A stretch of DNA of 21,154 nt from Kiritimatiellia bacterium (GCA_017405115.1 JAFRBA010000026.1:1-21154); one strand, 5' to 3'; counted from the stretch's first letter, positions 9,204 through 16,316 are shown. Numbers and translations are program-made. The notes: generated by a model not told the origin, from the sequence alone.

Positions 9204-9212
9204 TGATATAAT
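9204..9212 (+). promoter_or_regulatory. Extended -10 promoter of the cupin lipoprotein gene
   Basis: TGATATAAT is a perfect -10 with the TGN extension. No good -35 lies at the usual distance (CGTTTA at 9184-9189 is weak). The predicted start near 9219 is only 4 bases from GTG 9223 and 10 from ATG 9229, so the leader is very short and carries no Shine-Dalgarno. Confidence 0.6.
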
Positions 9213-9228
9213 ACGCAACACCGTGAAA

Positions 9229-9714
9229 ATGCTGAAATCAAACAAAATCTGCAGCCGGTGCCTGTCGGTCTTGGGCGCGGCGGCTCTTGGCGTCGTGGCC
9301 GGCTGCGCAACGCCGAGCACCGACGCCGCGTTCGCCAAATACGACGATGCAAAGGAGATCGAGATAATCGACCTCGCGCGCACGTCGCAAAGCTGGGACG
9401 GCGTGGAACTTCCGAACTATCCCGTCGGCAAGCCTGAGCTTGTCGTGAGGCGCTACGTGTTCCCCCGCGGCAGCAAGCTCGGGTGGCATCACCATCCGGT
9501 CATGAACTACGGCATCCTGCAGCAGGGAGAGCTCACGATCATCGGGCTAAACGGCGAGGAGAAGACCGTCAAGGCCGGGGAGGCCGTCGTGGAGATGGTC
9601 GGCACCATCCACCATGGCGAGAACCGCGGCGACAAGACCGTGGTCCTCGACATGTTCTACATATCGCAGAAGGGAACGCCGATTGCCGTGCAGCATCCGG
9701 AGATAAAGAAATAG
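9229..9714 (+). CDS. Cupin-domain lipoprotein
   Basis: A 161-aa protein is encoded from ATG 9229; an in-frame GTG at 9223 is an alternative. The frame continues open upstream, but the promoter at 9204-9212 and the signal sequence fix the start here. The N terminus MLKSNKICSRCLSVLGAAAL leads to the lipobox VVAGC, so the protein should be lipid-anchored. The rest is a single cupin barrel: motif 1 has GWHHHP (His87-89) followed by the strand-turn LQQGELTIIGLNGEE, and motif 2 has the His128-His129 pair in GTIHHGENRG. These His residues probably bind a metal. The classic motif-1 Glu is not obvious. Small stand-alone cupins can be isomerases, dioxygenases or sugar-binding proteins, so no substrate is assigned. 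Confidence 0.85.
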   Translation: MLKSNKICSRCLSVLGAAALGVVAGCATPSTDAAFAKYDDAKEIEIIDLARTSQSWDGVELPNYPVGKPELVVRRYVFPRGSKLGWHHHPVMNYGILQQGELTIIGLNGEEKTVKAGEAVVEMVGTIHHGENRGDKTVVLDMFYISQKGTPIAVQHPEIKK

Positions 9715-9757
9715 CTGCAACTCTTCAAAGACAGGCGACTGACCATTCACGGGGAAC

Positions 9758-10216
9758 ATGGAAAAAGAACAAGACATCGAGGCGAAGCGCGCGGACGCGG
9801 TCGAGGAGTTGCGTGCCGCTTTCGCCGAAATCGAGGCGGGCGAAGGGCTGACGCGCTTTGTCGGCGGGCACGGCATCCAGAGCCGGGTGTTCGAGTTCGA
9901 GTGGAGCGATCCGGCGCTTGAAATTTCGTTCAGAATCCCGTACGCCCGCGTTCTTTCGGACGAGGCGACGCAGGAGGAGGACGATGAGGAGATCGGCGCG
10001 GCGATAAGGATGGCCATACTCCTGTTGACGCTAGCGGGGCGCATGGAGTCTGTGTCGCGCATAGCGGTCTCGTGCGACGACCGCGGCACGACGTATGCGG
10101 TCTTCGCGTCCGACGGGGAACTCGAGGATTCTGGCACGGACTGGGCGCCTCTCGTCAAGCGCTTCGAGGCCGGGCTTGGCGGTGCCTCGGAGCCCCTGTC
10201 AATCATCTGGCCGTGA
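9758..10216 (+). CDS. Acidic cytosolic protein of unknown function
   Basis: The product has 152 residues, no signal peptide and no clear membrane segment. GGGG at 9751-9754 may act as a weak ribosome-binding site. The N terminus is a charged helix (MEKEQDIEAKRADAVEELRA), followed by beta-like segments (SRVFEFEW; EISFRIPYARV). A very acidic stretch (DEATQEEDDEE) precedes a hydrophobic helix (IGAAIRMAILLLTLAGRM). The C-terminal half is alpha/beta in character (YAVFASDGELEDSG). I do not recognise the family. Its small size, acidity and position just before a type III chaperone gene allow the idea of a second chaperone or accessory factor, but no motif supports this. It lies upstream of the promoter at 10336-10364, so it is probably on a different transcript from the chaperone. 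Confidence 0.6.
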   Translation: MEKEQDIEAKRADAVEELRAAFAEIEAGEGLTRFVGGHGIQSRVFEFEWSDPALEISFRIPYARVLSDEATQEEDDEEIGAAIRMAILLLTLAGRMESVSRIAVSCDDRGTTYAVFASDGELEDSGTDWAPLVKRFEAGLGGASEPLSIIWP

Positions 10217-10292
10217 CTTCTCGCGTGCTAAGGGACATGCTGCACCAATAGCTTATGGAAATAGGTGGGATTTTGCATGATAATGGCAGTTA

Positions 10293-10301
10293 CCCCCCCC
10301 C
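10293..10301 (+). repeat. Run of nine cytosines in a promoter region
   Basis: Nine consecutive C residues lie between the acidic-protein gene and the tandem repeat at 10308-10335. Such a tract is prone to slippage, and its distance from the promoter would allow length variation to affect expression. That use is inference only. Confidence 0.7.
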
Positions 10302-10307
10302 TAGAAA

Positions 10308-10335
10308 TGTCGAAAACGCACTGTCGAAAACGCAC
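10308..10335 (+). promoter_or_regulatory. Two perfect tandem 14-bp repeats abutting a -35 box; candidate operator
   Basis: TGTCGAAAACGCAC occurs twice with no gap (10308-10321 and 10322-10335). The second copy ends exactly where the -35 TTGCGT begins (10336). A direct repeat in this position, with a spacing of about 1.3 helical turns, is a typical layout for an activator site, or a repressor site, controlling the chaperone operon. The binding protein is unknown. Confidence 0.65.
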
Positions 10336-10364
10336 TTGCGTGGAACTGGGGAAAATGATATAAT
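10336..10364 (+). promoter_or_regulatory. Sigma70-type promoter of the chaperone operon, near-leaderless
   Basis: TTGCGT at 10336-10341, a 17-base spacer and TATAAT at 10359-10364 are preceded by TGA (extended -10). The expected start point near 10371 is about two bases before the ATG at 10373. The chaperone mRNA would therefore have essentially no leader and no Shine-Dalgarno. Confidence 0.75.
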
Positions 10365-10372
10365 CCCAACTC

Positions 10373-10873
10373 ATGGATTTCAGAAAGTTTATACAGCAGT
10401 TTGCCGAAAGATTTGGCATACAGATGCCCGAAATCGTGGATGAAGCAGCGGCGTTTGATGCCGACGGCATGCCGTTTTTCCTGATGCGGGTAGTGAATGA
10501 GGGCGAGGGCGACTACCTTGTGGTGGCCGCCGATCTAGGCGAGCCGCCGCCGGAGCGGCCGGAGAAGCTCTACCAGGCTCTGCTGGACGCCGGCCACAAC
10601 TTCGCGGGTGCGGGCGGCGGCGTATTCGCACGCAATCCAGGCGACGGCCACATCTGGCTGCAGATGCGCGAGGCTTTTTCGTCGATCGACATTGAGACCG
10701 CGATTTCGAAGGTGAAGGCGCTTGGCGACGCGGCGATAAACTGGCGCAACATAATAAGGGAGTACCGCGAAGGGGCGTCCATCCCCGTGTCCGCGACGGC
10801 AGACGAGGGGTCCGCCGAGCTTCCGGGCGGCGCCTCTGTCGGCGTCTCCCCTTCGGGCTTCATGATGGTGTAA
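10373..10873 (+). CDS. CesT-family type III secretion chaperone
   Basis: A 166-aa acidic protein. Its layout follows the CesT/SycE class IA chaperone fold: an N-terminal helix (MDFRKFIQQFAERFGI), strands around DGMPFFLMRVVNEGEGDYLV, a central helix (PEKLYQALLDAGHNFAGAGG), strands with GGVFARNPGDGHIWLQM, and a C-terminal helix (IDIETAISKVKALGDAAINW). This family binds effector or translocator proteins in the cytosol and delivers them to a type III secretion ATPase. The tail after about residue 135 is flexible and Ser/Ala/Gly-rich and ends GFMMV. The next gene encodes a 701-aa protein with no signal peptide, 75 bases downstream, which fits a chaperone-cargo pair. The start is fixed by the promoter, not by a Shine-Dalgarno. 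Family assignment is from pattern recognition, with no search run. Confidence 0.75.
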   Translation: MDFRKFIQQFAERFGIQMPEIVDEAAAFDADGMPFFLMRVVNEGEGDYLVVAADLGEPPPERPEKLYQALLDAGHNFAGAGGGVFARNPGDGHIWLQMREAFSSIDIETAISKVKALGDAAINWRNIIREYREGASIPVSATADEGSAELPGGASVGVSPSGFMMV

Positions 10874-10948
10874 CCATGCGTCGAATTGTGTGTATACGGG
10901 GGTGAACACGCACAACCACGAGGCATCACAGCCTCAAGAAAGGAAAAG

Positions 10949-13054
10949 ATGAGTCTCTCGATCTCTGACTTCCAGAAGATATCAAACGGAGTACACAACG
11001 CAGGAGACATAACCCTTACGGGACGCGGCAAGCTCGACATGGTGAACAACCATGTCGGTGTCCTGAAGGGCTGGAACACCAAGACGATCAGCGCCGCGAC
11101 GACGCTGGAGGTGAAGAACGCCTTCGTCCAGGCGCTGAAGAACGCAGGCGTCGACGAACGCGCCCTTGTCAATGTCCGCGAGGAGCTCGGCCTCCCGAAA
11201 GGCGGCGACACCAAGGGCTTCGACCTTTCGGGCCTCAAGCCGCTCACACGCGCCCAGACGCGCGAGATCCTCGACCGTTTTGCGGGCGTAATCAACGAGA
11301 AGGCAGGGAGCGCCGTGATCTCGAACAGGTGGGACGCTCTCAAGGCCGCAGACATCGTGGGTTACCGAAACATCCTCGCCCGTGCGGCGGAAGTCAACGA
11401 GAAGTCCGCCGCGACGCGCGCCGCCTCGCAGAGGAAGCTCGCCATGGATATCCTGGACTACGGCTCCAGCGAGATACCCTCGAAGATCAGGAAGTCCGGC
11501 ACGTACAGAAACCTTTCCGAAGTGGACAAGGAGAAGTTCGCGAAGATATTCGCCGCCATGCTCCTCCGCGGCGGATCCGACGTGGACAGCATCGCGGCGG
11601 AGGCGATGAAGAAGGTTCTCGTATCCGGGTACGGAAGCACAATCCAGGACGAAGCCAGGCGCGACCGCTTCAAGGGCCTCGCCCTCAGCCGTCCGGCCAC
11701 GACCGACCTCGCCCGCGTCGAGCAGGACGTCAGGGAGGCGAAGAAGGAATCCGCCAACGAATTGAAACTCGAATTCGGACGCAACGGGAATGAGATGAAG
11801 GAATTGGCTTATACCCTTCGAACCACCGGCGGACTCGGCCTCAACGTGAACAAGACGGCGGAAAAGTCCACTCCCAAGAACTTTGTCGACAACCTCGCCA
11901 AGGACATTTCGGAGAACGAAGAGTTCCTGAAGGATGTCGTTGCGAAATTCGGAGAGAACGTCAAGGAACTCGGGAGCCTCGAACTTGTCGGCAAGCCCGG
12001 CTGCAGGATCACCCAGCTCAAGAACGGCAACACGGAGCTCCTCTTCACCATCAAGGCCGGCATCGGCGACAACAGGGCATTCGAGGGCGACTGCCTGCTG
12101 AAAGTAGAGGTCGATCCGAAGGACATGACGCTCTGCGACGCCGCGTGCGAGATGAAACTCGCAGCCAAGTTCACGGCCAAGGACGAAAAGCCGGTCGAGC
12201 TCCACAAGATGCAGATTCTCGAGAATTACAAGAACATTGCCGCCTCGAACGGCGCGGAGCTTGACGACGACGAAGTCTCGCTGATAATCGACCAGATGGC
12301 GGAATGGGATGACATAAAGCCCGGCCAGCTGAAGAACTTCGAGACGTGGCTCAAGGACGACATCACCAATTTCATCAACAAAAGCATTCGTGGCGAGAAA
12401 CTGGGCGGAGCGAAGCGGTCCCTAGAATTCGACAAGAACGGGGTCTGCACCCAGTTTGCGAAGGACAGCTACCGATCGGTGCTTGCGTTTGTCGTGTCAA
12501 AGGACGGCAAGACCGGAAAAGAAGGCAACGCGACGGTCCTTAAACCGACTGGAAACGAGAACGACGCCACCCCGCGATGCGAATATTTCTGCAGCATCCT
12601 GAAAGACAAGTCAGACCGCATGTTCATCTCCAGCTTGATGAACCAGGCCACGCTAGCCCCGATTGCAGGACTCAACTCGGACGGCGTCCTCGATCCCGAC
12701 GATCGTTCGGAGAACCCGGCGCACATAATCGGACTGGAGCCAGAAGAAAGCAGCCGAATCCCGCACTGGAGTACGCTCAACGAAAATGACTTGATGTCCA
12801 TCGATCAGCCGCGTACCAATGAAGGATGGCGGTTTGAACTGAAGGTTGACGACAAGAACAAGACAGCCACGCTCATACTCAAGGCGGACTACGCGATCAG
12901 GCCTTCTCCCAATATGCGCAGCGGCGAACTGGGTCAAGACAGAGCGACCAAGGTCGGTTTGCATGTCACTACGTGCGAATTCCAGATAACCGGTCTCGGC
13001 AGCGGCAATCCGCAGATTGCCTCGCTCGGAGTGCGGCAGGATATCGAGGCGTAG
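10949..13054 (+). CDS. Large non-Sec protein, candidate type III secretion substrate
   Basis: The product has 701 residues from ATG 10949, with AAAGGA just upstream at 10940-10944. The frame is open back to TTG 10886, but that extension has no ribosome-binding site. The N terminus (MSLSISDFQKISNGVHNAGD) is polar and Ser/Asn-rich with no Sec signal, as expected for a type III substrate. Residues about 35-270 are helix-rich (EVKNAFVQALKNAGVDERAL; LTRAQTREILDRFAGVINEK; DKEKFAKIFAAMLLRGGSD). From about 330 it alternates strands and helices, with a C-terminal beta-rich part ending LGVRQDIEA. No transmembrane helix or catalytic motif was recognised. Since it follows the CesT-type gene, I infer it is that chaperone's cargo (effector or translocator-like). 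The infrequent alternative is a purely cytosolic protein. Confidence 0.75.
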   Translation: MSLSISDFQKISNGVHNAGDITLTGRGKLDMVNNHVGVLKGWNTKTISAATTLEVKNAFVQALKNAGVDERALVNVREELGLPKGGDTKGFDLSGLKPLTRAQTREILDRFAGVINEKAGSAVISNRWDALKAADIVGYRNILARAAEVNEKSAATRAASQRKLAMDILDYGSSEIPSKIRKSGTYRNLSEVDKEKFAKIFAAMLLRGGSDVDSIAAEAMKKVLVSGYGSTIQDEARRDRFKGLALSRPATTDLARVEQDVREAKKESANELKLEFGRNGNEMKELAYTLRTTGGLGLNVNKTAEKSTPKNFVDNLAKDISENEEFLKDVVAKFGENVKELGSLELVGKPGCRITQLKNGNTELLFTIKAGIGDNRAFEGDCLLKVEVDPKDMTLCDAACEMKLAAKFTAKDEKPVELHKMQILENYKNIAASNGAELDDDEVSLIIDQMAEWDDIKPGQLKNFETWLKDDITNFINKSIRGEKLGGAKRSLEFDKNGVCTQFAKDSYRSVLAFVVSKDGKTGKEGNATVLKPTGNENDATPRCEYFCSILKDKSDRMFISSLMNQATLAPIAGLNSDGVLDPDDRSENPAHIIGLEPEESSRIPHWSTLNENDLMSIDQPRTNEGWRFELKVDDKNKTATLILKADYAIRPSPNMRSGELGQDRATKVGLHVTTCEFQITGLGSGNPQIASLGVRQDIEA

Positions 13055-13085
13055 CAAATATAGTGTAGCAAGGAGAAAACGAAAC

Positions 13086-13955
13086 ATGAGTAAACTAGAC
13101 AAGTTGGCAGCCGCGCTTCTGATGCTTGCGGCAATGACCGCCGCAAGCGCCTCCGTGGCCGCGAACTTCCCGGTCGGGACCCACCTCGTCAAGGGGACGC
13201 TGAAGGACTGGCAGAACAAGGTGCTGACGTCGTCCGCCGCCGTGACAATCCAGGCTGTCGCGACGAACGGCACGATCATCGCCTCGACAAAGGTGGCGGA
13301 TCCGACGGCGGACGGCTACAACTTCCTCCTGCAGATACCGCTCTCCTCGACGGCAACCGACTCCACGGCGGTCGTCGGCGACACGCTCAACTGCGTCCTC
13401 GCGCAGGATTCGGGGCTTTCCCTCGCGGTCAGTCCGATCAAGGTCGGCGAGGCGAATGCCGTCTCTACGGTCGCTCTTGCGTACGTCAACATGAAGGACT
13501 ATACTTCGACCAATGGTACGGGCACGACGGCGAGCGTCCCTGCGGAGTACGTCGACACGATCGCCCCCTGGATGGAGGCATACGAGATCGAGGGCGACTA
13601 CGATCCCTTCGCCGACTATGACAACGACGGCGCGTCGAACTACGACGAATACCGCGCGGGGACGAATCCCTTCGACGATACGGACAGGCTCGCGATTACC
13701 GCCTACACAGCTCCGCAGAACGCTCTTCACACGCTCAGCTTTGAATATGCCGGCGGCCACGTCTATGGAGTCGAAACGACGCTTTCGCTCACGAATCCCG
13801 AGTGGGCGACGCAGAAGGTCAAGAAGACAGAGACGGACGCAGAGCATGAACAGGTGATGCCGTCCGCCGACGAGGATGACGTGGGCGTGGCGACAATCTA
13901 CGTCGTGCCCGCAGAAGGCGCGAAGAGCCAGTTCTTCAAGTTGGAAGCGCGATAA
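13086..13955 (+). CDS. Secreted protein with a Ca-binding (thrombospondin type 3 / EF-hand-like) loop
   Basis: The product has 289 residues from ATG 13086, with AAGGAG ten bases upstream. The signal peptide is MSKLDKLAAALLMLAAMTAA, cleaving near SVAANF. The N-terminal half is beta-sandwich-like (LVKGTLKDWQNKVLTSSAAV, a carboxypeptidase-regulatory style segment). Near residues 173-200 there is DYDNDGASNYDEYRAGTNPF, the DxDxDG...E loop (Asp177, Asp179, Asp181, Glu188) typical of calcium-stabilised linkers in exported proteins. It ends SQFFKLEAR. It probably acts at the cell surface or as a released protein; function is unknown. It starts 31 bases after the 701-aa gene and may share its transcript. 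Its last codons form one arm of the hairpin at 13935-13972. Confidence 0.8.
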   Translation: MSKLDKLAAALLMLAAMTAASASVAANFPVGTHLVKGTLKDWQNKVLTSSAAVTIQAVATNGTIIASTKVADPTADGYNFLLQIPLSSTATDSTAVVGDTLNCVLAQDSGLSLAVSPIKVGEANAVSTVALAYVNMKDYTSTNGTGTTASVPAEYVDTIAPWMEAYEIEGDYDPFADYDNDGASNYDEYRAGTNPFDDTDRLAITAYTAPQNALHTLSFEYAGGHVYGVETTLSLTNPEWATQKVKKTETDAEHEQVMPSADEDDVGVATIYVVPAEGAKSQFFKLEAR

Positions 13956-13972
13956 CGCGCGTCCAACTTGAA
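13935..13972 (+). terminator. Long hairpin across the stop codon; possible terminator without a T tract
   Basis: TTCAAGTTGGA (13935-13945) pairs perfectly with TCCAACTTGAA (13962-13972). After one A/G mismatch, GCGCG (13947-13951) pairs with CGCGC (13956-13960), leaving the loop ATAA that contains the TAA stop. That gives 16 paired bases. No run of T follows, so classical intrinsic termination is doubtful. The 3' arm runs into the first unit of the octamer array. Confidence 0.6.
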
Positions 13973-14022
13973 AGGTTGAAAGATTGAAAAGTTGAAAGGT
14001 TGAAACGTTGAAAGGTTGAAAA
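13967..14022 (+). repeat. Octamer array 1: seven units of GTTGAAAR type
   Basis: Seven consecutive 8-bp units: CTTGAAAG, GTTGAAAG, ATTGAAAA, GTTGAAAG, GTTGAAAC, GTTGAAAG, GTTGAAAA. In this orientation every unit contains TGA. Because 8 is not a multiple of 3, all three frames are closed within 24 bases. GAAAGG at 14010-14015 is placed nine bases before the TTG of the following small ORF and could serve as its ribosome-binding site. Confidence 0.9.
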
Positions 14023-14024
14023 GT

Positions 14025-14165
14025 TTGGCGAGGAACGACAACAGCAGCCTTGGTCGGGCGAAAAAGCAGAAGAAGGACGAGTTCTATACCCGTCTCGAAG
14101 ACATCGAGCGCGGCGGCAAGCTCATGCGTCTCTACGACCGCATTGTGATCAGGAGGCGGAAATGA
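14025..14165 (+). pseudogene. Internally deleted EcoRI-family adenine methyltransferase remnant (46 codons)
   Basis: From TTG 14025 the frame reads MARNDNSSLGRAKKQKKDEF, then YTRLEDIER, then GGKLMRLYDRIVIRRRK and TGA at 14163-14165. The first 29 residues closely resemble the N terminus of EcoRI-family adenine-specific methyltransferases (AKKxKxDEFYTxLxDIE). In that family this is followed by several hundred residues including the NPPF motif, all absent here. The last residues (LYDRIVIRRRK) resemble the family's C-terminal strand and basic tail. The ORF therefore looks like a methyltransferase gene that lost its middle in frame but kept its start and stop (inference; the N-terminal match is stronger than the C-terminal one). 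It overlaps the next gene by ATGA and supplies that gene's AGGAGG at 14151-14156. It cannot be an active methylase. Confidence 0.6.
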
Positions 14166-15322
14166 AGATGAGAGGTCTTGTCATAGCTTTTGTCGCGCTC
14201 TTCGCGCTTCTGCGCCCTCTGGCCGCGGAAAAGGCCAACGTCTTTTTCATCCATGGCGCGAATGTGAGCGAACAGAACGCCCGCGCATGGGCGTCGGAAA
14301 TGTTCAAGCGGCTTTGGCAATCCGGTGCGAACATGGAGTTTTACCCTGTTGCGTGGGAGTCGGACATCGGGCCGTCCTACAATTACCAAGTCAATGTCTC
14401 AAACGCCTTTGTGACGGCTTCGCGCCTTGCACCATACGTGAACAGCATCCCCGGTCGGCGCGTCGTCATTGCGCATAGTCTCGGCACAATGGTTGCCGCC
14501 GCCGCGATTCAGGACTACGGAATGCAGGTCGAAAAGCTGATCATGCTCAATTCGGCGATTCCGTCAGAAGCGTTTGACCCATCGCTTGCCGACTTGTCGC
14601 CGACGAATGGTCTTGTGCATGACGAATGGACGGGCTACACGAACGCCTGCTGGACTTCGGAGTGGCACAAGCTCTTCCTTTCCGGCGATGCGCGAAGCAG
14701 ATTGACCTGGAGAGGGCGTTTCGCAGCCGTCGCGCCGATTGCCGTCAACTTCTATTCGTCCGGCGACGAGGTTCTGGAATTGTACACGAATGCGCACAAC
14801 CCATCATGGTACAATGGCTTCAGTCCGTCCGGCAACTGGGGGGATCGTTATTCCTGGCACAAACAGGAAATTTGGAAGGGGCGCAAGTCGCTGTTGGGCT
14901 TCATGGGAACGACGGAATGGTCTGGATGGGGATTTAAGGAAAACGCGCTCGGCCTCAAGGTGTGGAGCGAAGATGATGCAAATGCCGTTGTCGATTCTAC
15001 CGTGTTCGCCACAAATACCGTTTTCAACCCCTATCCACCCTCGATAACCAACGTTGTCGCCACGCGCCTTGAAACGGACTTCCATCTTGCGCAAGGAATA
15101 CCCGCTCTTTCGCCGCCGACGGGACGGACTTGCTTCGAAGAGCGTATAATGCCGTCCTACAATATGAATTCCGCAGAGTATATGGCTGCCAACTGGCCGA
15201 CGGCTGGACGGAACGCTGAGTTGCAGAACAGATGGCTTCATTCAGACGTGAAGAACATGGCGTATTTCTACACGCATCGCCTGTTTAGAAAAATTGTTGA
15301 AATCGGAGGATTAGGGCAATGA
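14162..15322 (+). CDS. Secreted alpha/beta hydrolase (lipase/esterase-like)
   Basis: The product has 386 residues from ATG 14162, directly after AGGAGG at 14151-14156. The signal peptide is MKMRGLVIAFVALFALLRPL, cleaving near AAEKA. The mature protein starts with a strand and an oxyanion-type loop (ANVFFIHGANV). The nucleophile elbow is AHSLGT with Ser106, the probable acid is Asp202 in NFYSSGDEVLE, and the probable base is His360 in WLHSDVKNMAYFYTH. This is a complete Ser-Asp-His set, so activity is plausible. Substrate is unknown; related exported hydrolases act on esters or lipids. Its start overlaps the methyltransferase remnant (ATGA) and its stop overlaps the next start (ATGA), so three reading frames are coupled. 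Base composition is visibly less GC-rich than in the genes before 13 kb, which may mean separate ancestry. Confidence 0.8.
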   Translation: MKMRGLVIAFVALFALLRPLAAEKANVFFIHGANVSEQNARAWASEMFKRLWQSGANMEFYPVAWESDIGPSYNYQVNVSNAFVTASRLAPYVNSIPGRRVVIAHSLGTMVAAAAIQDYGMQVEKLIMLNSAIPSEAFDPSLADLSPTNGLVHDEWTGYTNACWTSEWHKLFLSGDARSRLTWRGRFAAVAPIAVNFYSSGDEVLELYTNAHNPSWYNGFSPSGNWGDRYSWHKQEIWKGRKSLLGFMGTTEWSGWGFKENALGLKVWSEDDANAVVDSTVFATNTVFNPYPPSITNVVATRLETDFHLAQGIPALSPPTGRTCFEERIMPSYNMNSAEYMAANWPTAGRNAELQNRWLHSDVKNMAYFYTHRLFRKIVEIGGLGQ

Positions 15323-16290
15323 GCGTGAATAGTGTTCTGTCTATCGCATTCTTGATGATGTCAGCGCCCATCTGCCAGGCGGCGGCATCCTTACCGTCGT
15401 ATGATCCATATATCAACGGCGCTACGGCGGACGTCTTGATTAAGGTTGTGGACGATGGCGCGACGCCGGTTCCGGGGGCAAGCGTCCATGTTAGTCTTGC
15501 AACGGGGCCGGCAGAAGGGACTACGAGTGATGGTATTACCGATGAGGCCGGGGCCTTTAGGGTAAAGGGTAGGACTACCGGATCCGTGTGGATAGCCGTC
15601 GAGAAAGACGGTTACTACAAGTCGCGCGTTCATCCCGACATTCGCGAATTGCCCGATGACGTGGCGAGAAGGACCCGTAAATGGTCAGATGGGGCAAAAG
15701 CCGTCACGGTCGTGCTTCGGAAAATCAGGAGTCCAAGGTCGCTTGTGCGCAAAGGCGGAATCTATTCGGACGTGAAATACCCACAAGGTGCCGGCGTCAA
15801 GGGATTTGACCTTGTCGAGTTCGACTGGTGTGCGCCCTACGGCAAAGGCAAGTATGACGATCTCCAGTTCAGAACGGAATTCTGGCGTTCGTCGGAGGAC
15901 TGGTTCAAGTACTACGAAAAGGTGACTATTACAATGACCAACAGCGTCGACGGGATGTATTTCGCCGATGTGAACGCAGGCAGCGCATACAGGTACGGAT
16001 ATTCGGCGAACACCAATTCGCTGTATCAAAGGGAAATCGTTTTTGAACTGGATAGACGAACGGGGGTGACGACACGGAACATCGGGTTGCCCAGCGGCAA
16101 ATACATCATTTTCAGGACACGCACGCGGATAGATGAAAACGGTTGCCTTGTCGCAGCCAACTATGGTCTGATTACGGAGAAGCTTCGTCCGTTCAAAGAC
16201 CTTGACATTGAGTGCGTGTATAATCCAACCGTAAACGATCCCACGCTTGAGGGGGATTGGCCTCACGCGCTAGAGCCGTCAGATGAATGA
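15319..16290 (+). CDS. Secreted protein with carboxypeptidase regulatory-like / Ig-like domain
   Basis: The product has 323 residues. It begins at the ATGA shared with the hydrolase stop and is preceded by GGAGGATTAGGG. The signal peptide is MSVNSVLSIAFLMMSAPICQ, cleaving near QAAA. Residues about 35-105 form a carboxypeptidase-regulatory-like beta sandwich (VLIKVVDDGATPVPGASVHV, then GAFRVKGRTTGSVWIAVEKD). The remainder (DLVEFDWCAPYGKGKYDDLQ; CLVAANYGLITEKL) is beta-rich and unrecognised. Tight coupling to the hydrolase suggests the two act together outside the cytoplasm (inference). GC content is low relative to the rest of the window. The nuclease gene follows after 26 bases. Confidence 0.75.
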   Translation: MSVNSVLSIAFLMMSAPICQAAASLPSYDPYINGATADVLIKVVDDGATPVPGASVHVSLATGPAEGTTSDGITDEAGAFRVKGRTTGSVWIAVEKDGYYKSRVHPDIRELPDDVARRTRKWSDGAKAVTVVLRKIRSPRSLVRKGGIYSDVKYPQGAGVKGFDLVEFDWCAPYGKGKYDDLQFRTEFWRSSEDWFKYYEKVTITMTNSVDGMYFADVNAGSAYRYGYSANTNSLYQREIVFELDRRTGVTTRNIGLPSGKYIIFRTRTRIDENGCLVAANYGLITEKLRPFKDLDIECVYNPTVNDPTLEGDWPHALEPSDE

Positions 16291-16316
16291 CATCTTGAGA
16301 ATGGAGAAAGCAAGTC

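Noticed and set aside
9088..9228. Upstream extension of the cupin frame
   Set aside because: It overlaps the end of the DUF4838 gene and lies before the promoter; the lipoprotein signal begins at ATG 9229.
10982..12205. 407-codon open frame on the minus strand
   Set aside because: It is the shadow of the 701-aa gene, with low-complexity composition and no ribosome-binding site or promoter on that strand.
15145..15150. TATAAT inside the hydrolase gene
   Set aside because: It lacks the TGN extension and a -35 at a suitable distance, and lies in coding sequence with no start codon close downstream in the correct position.
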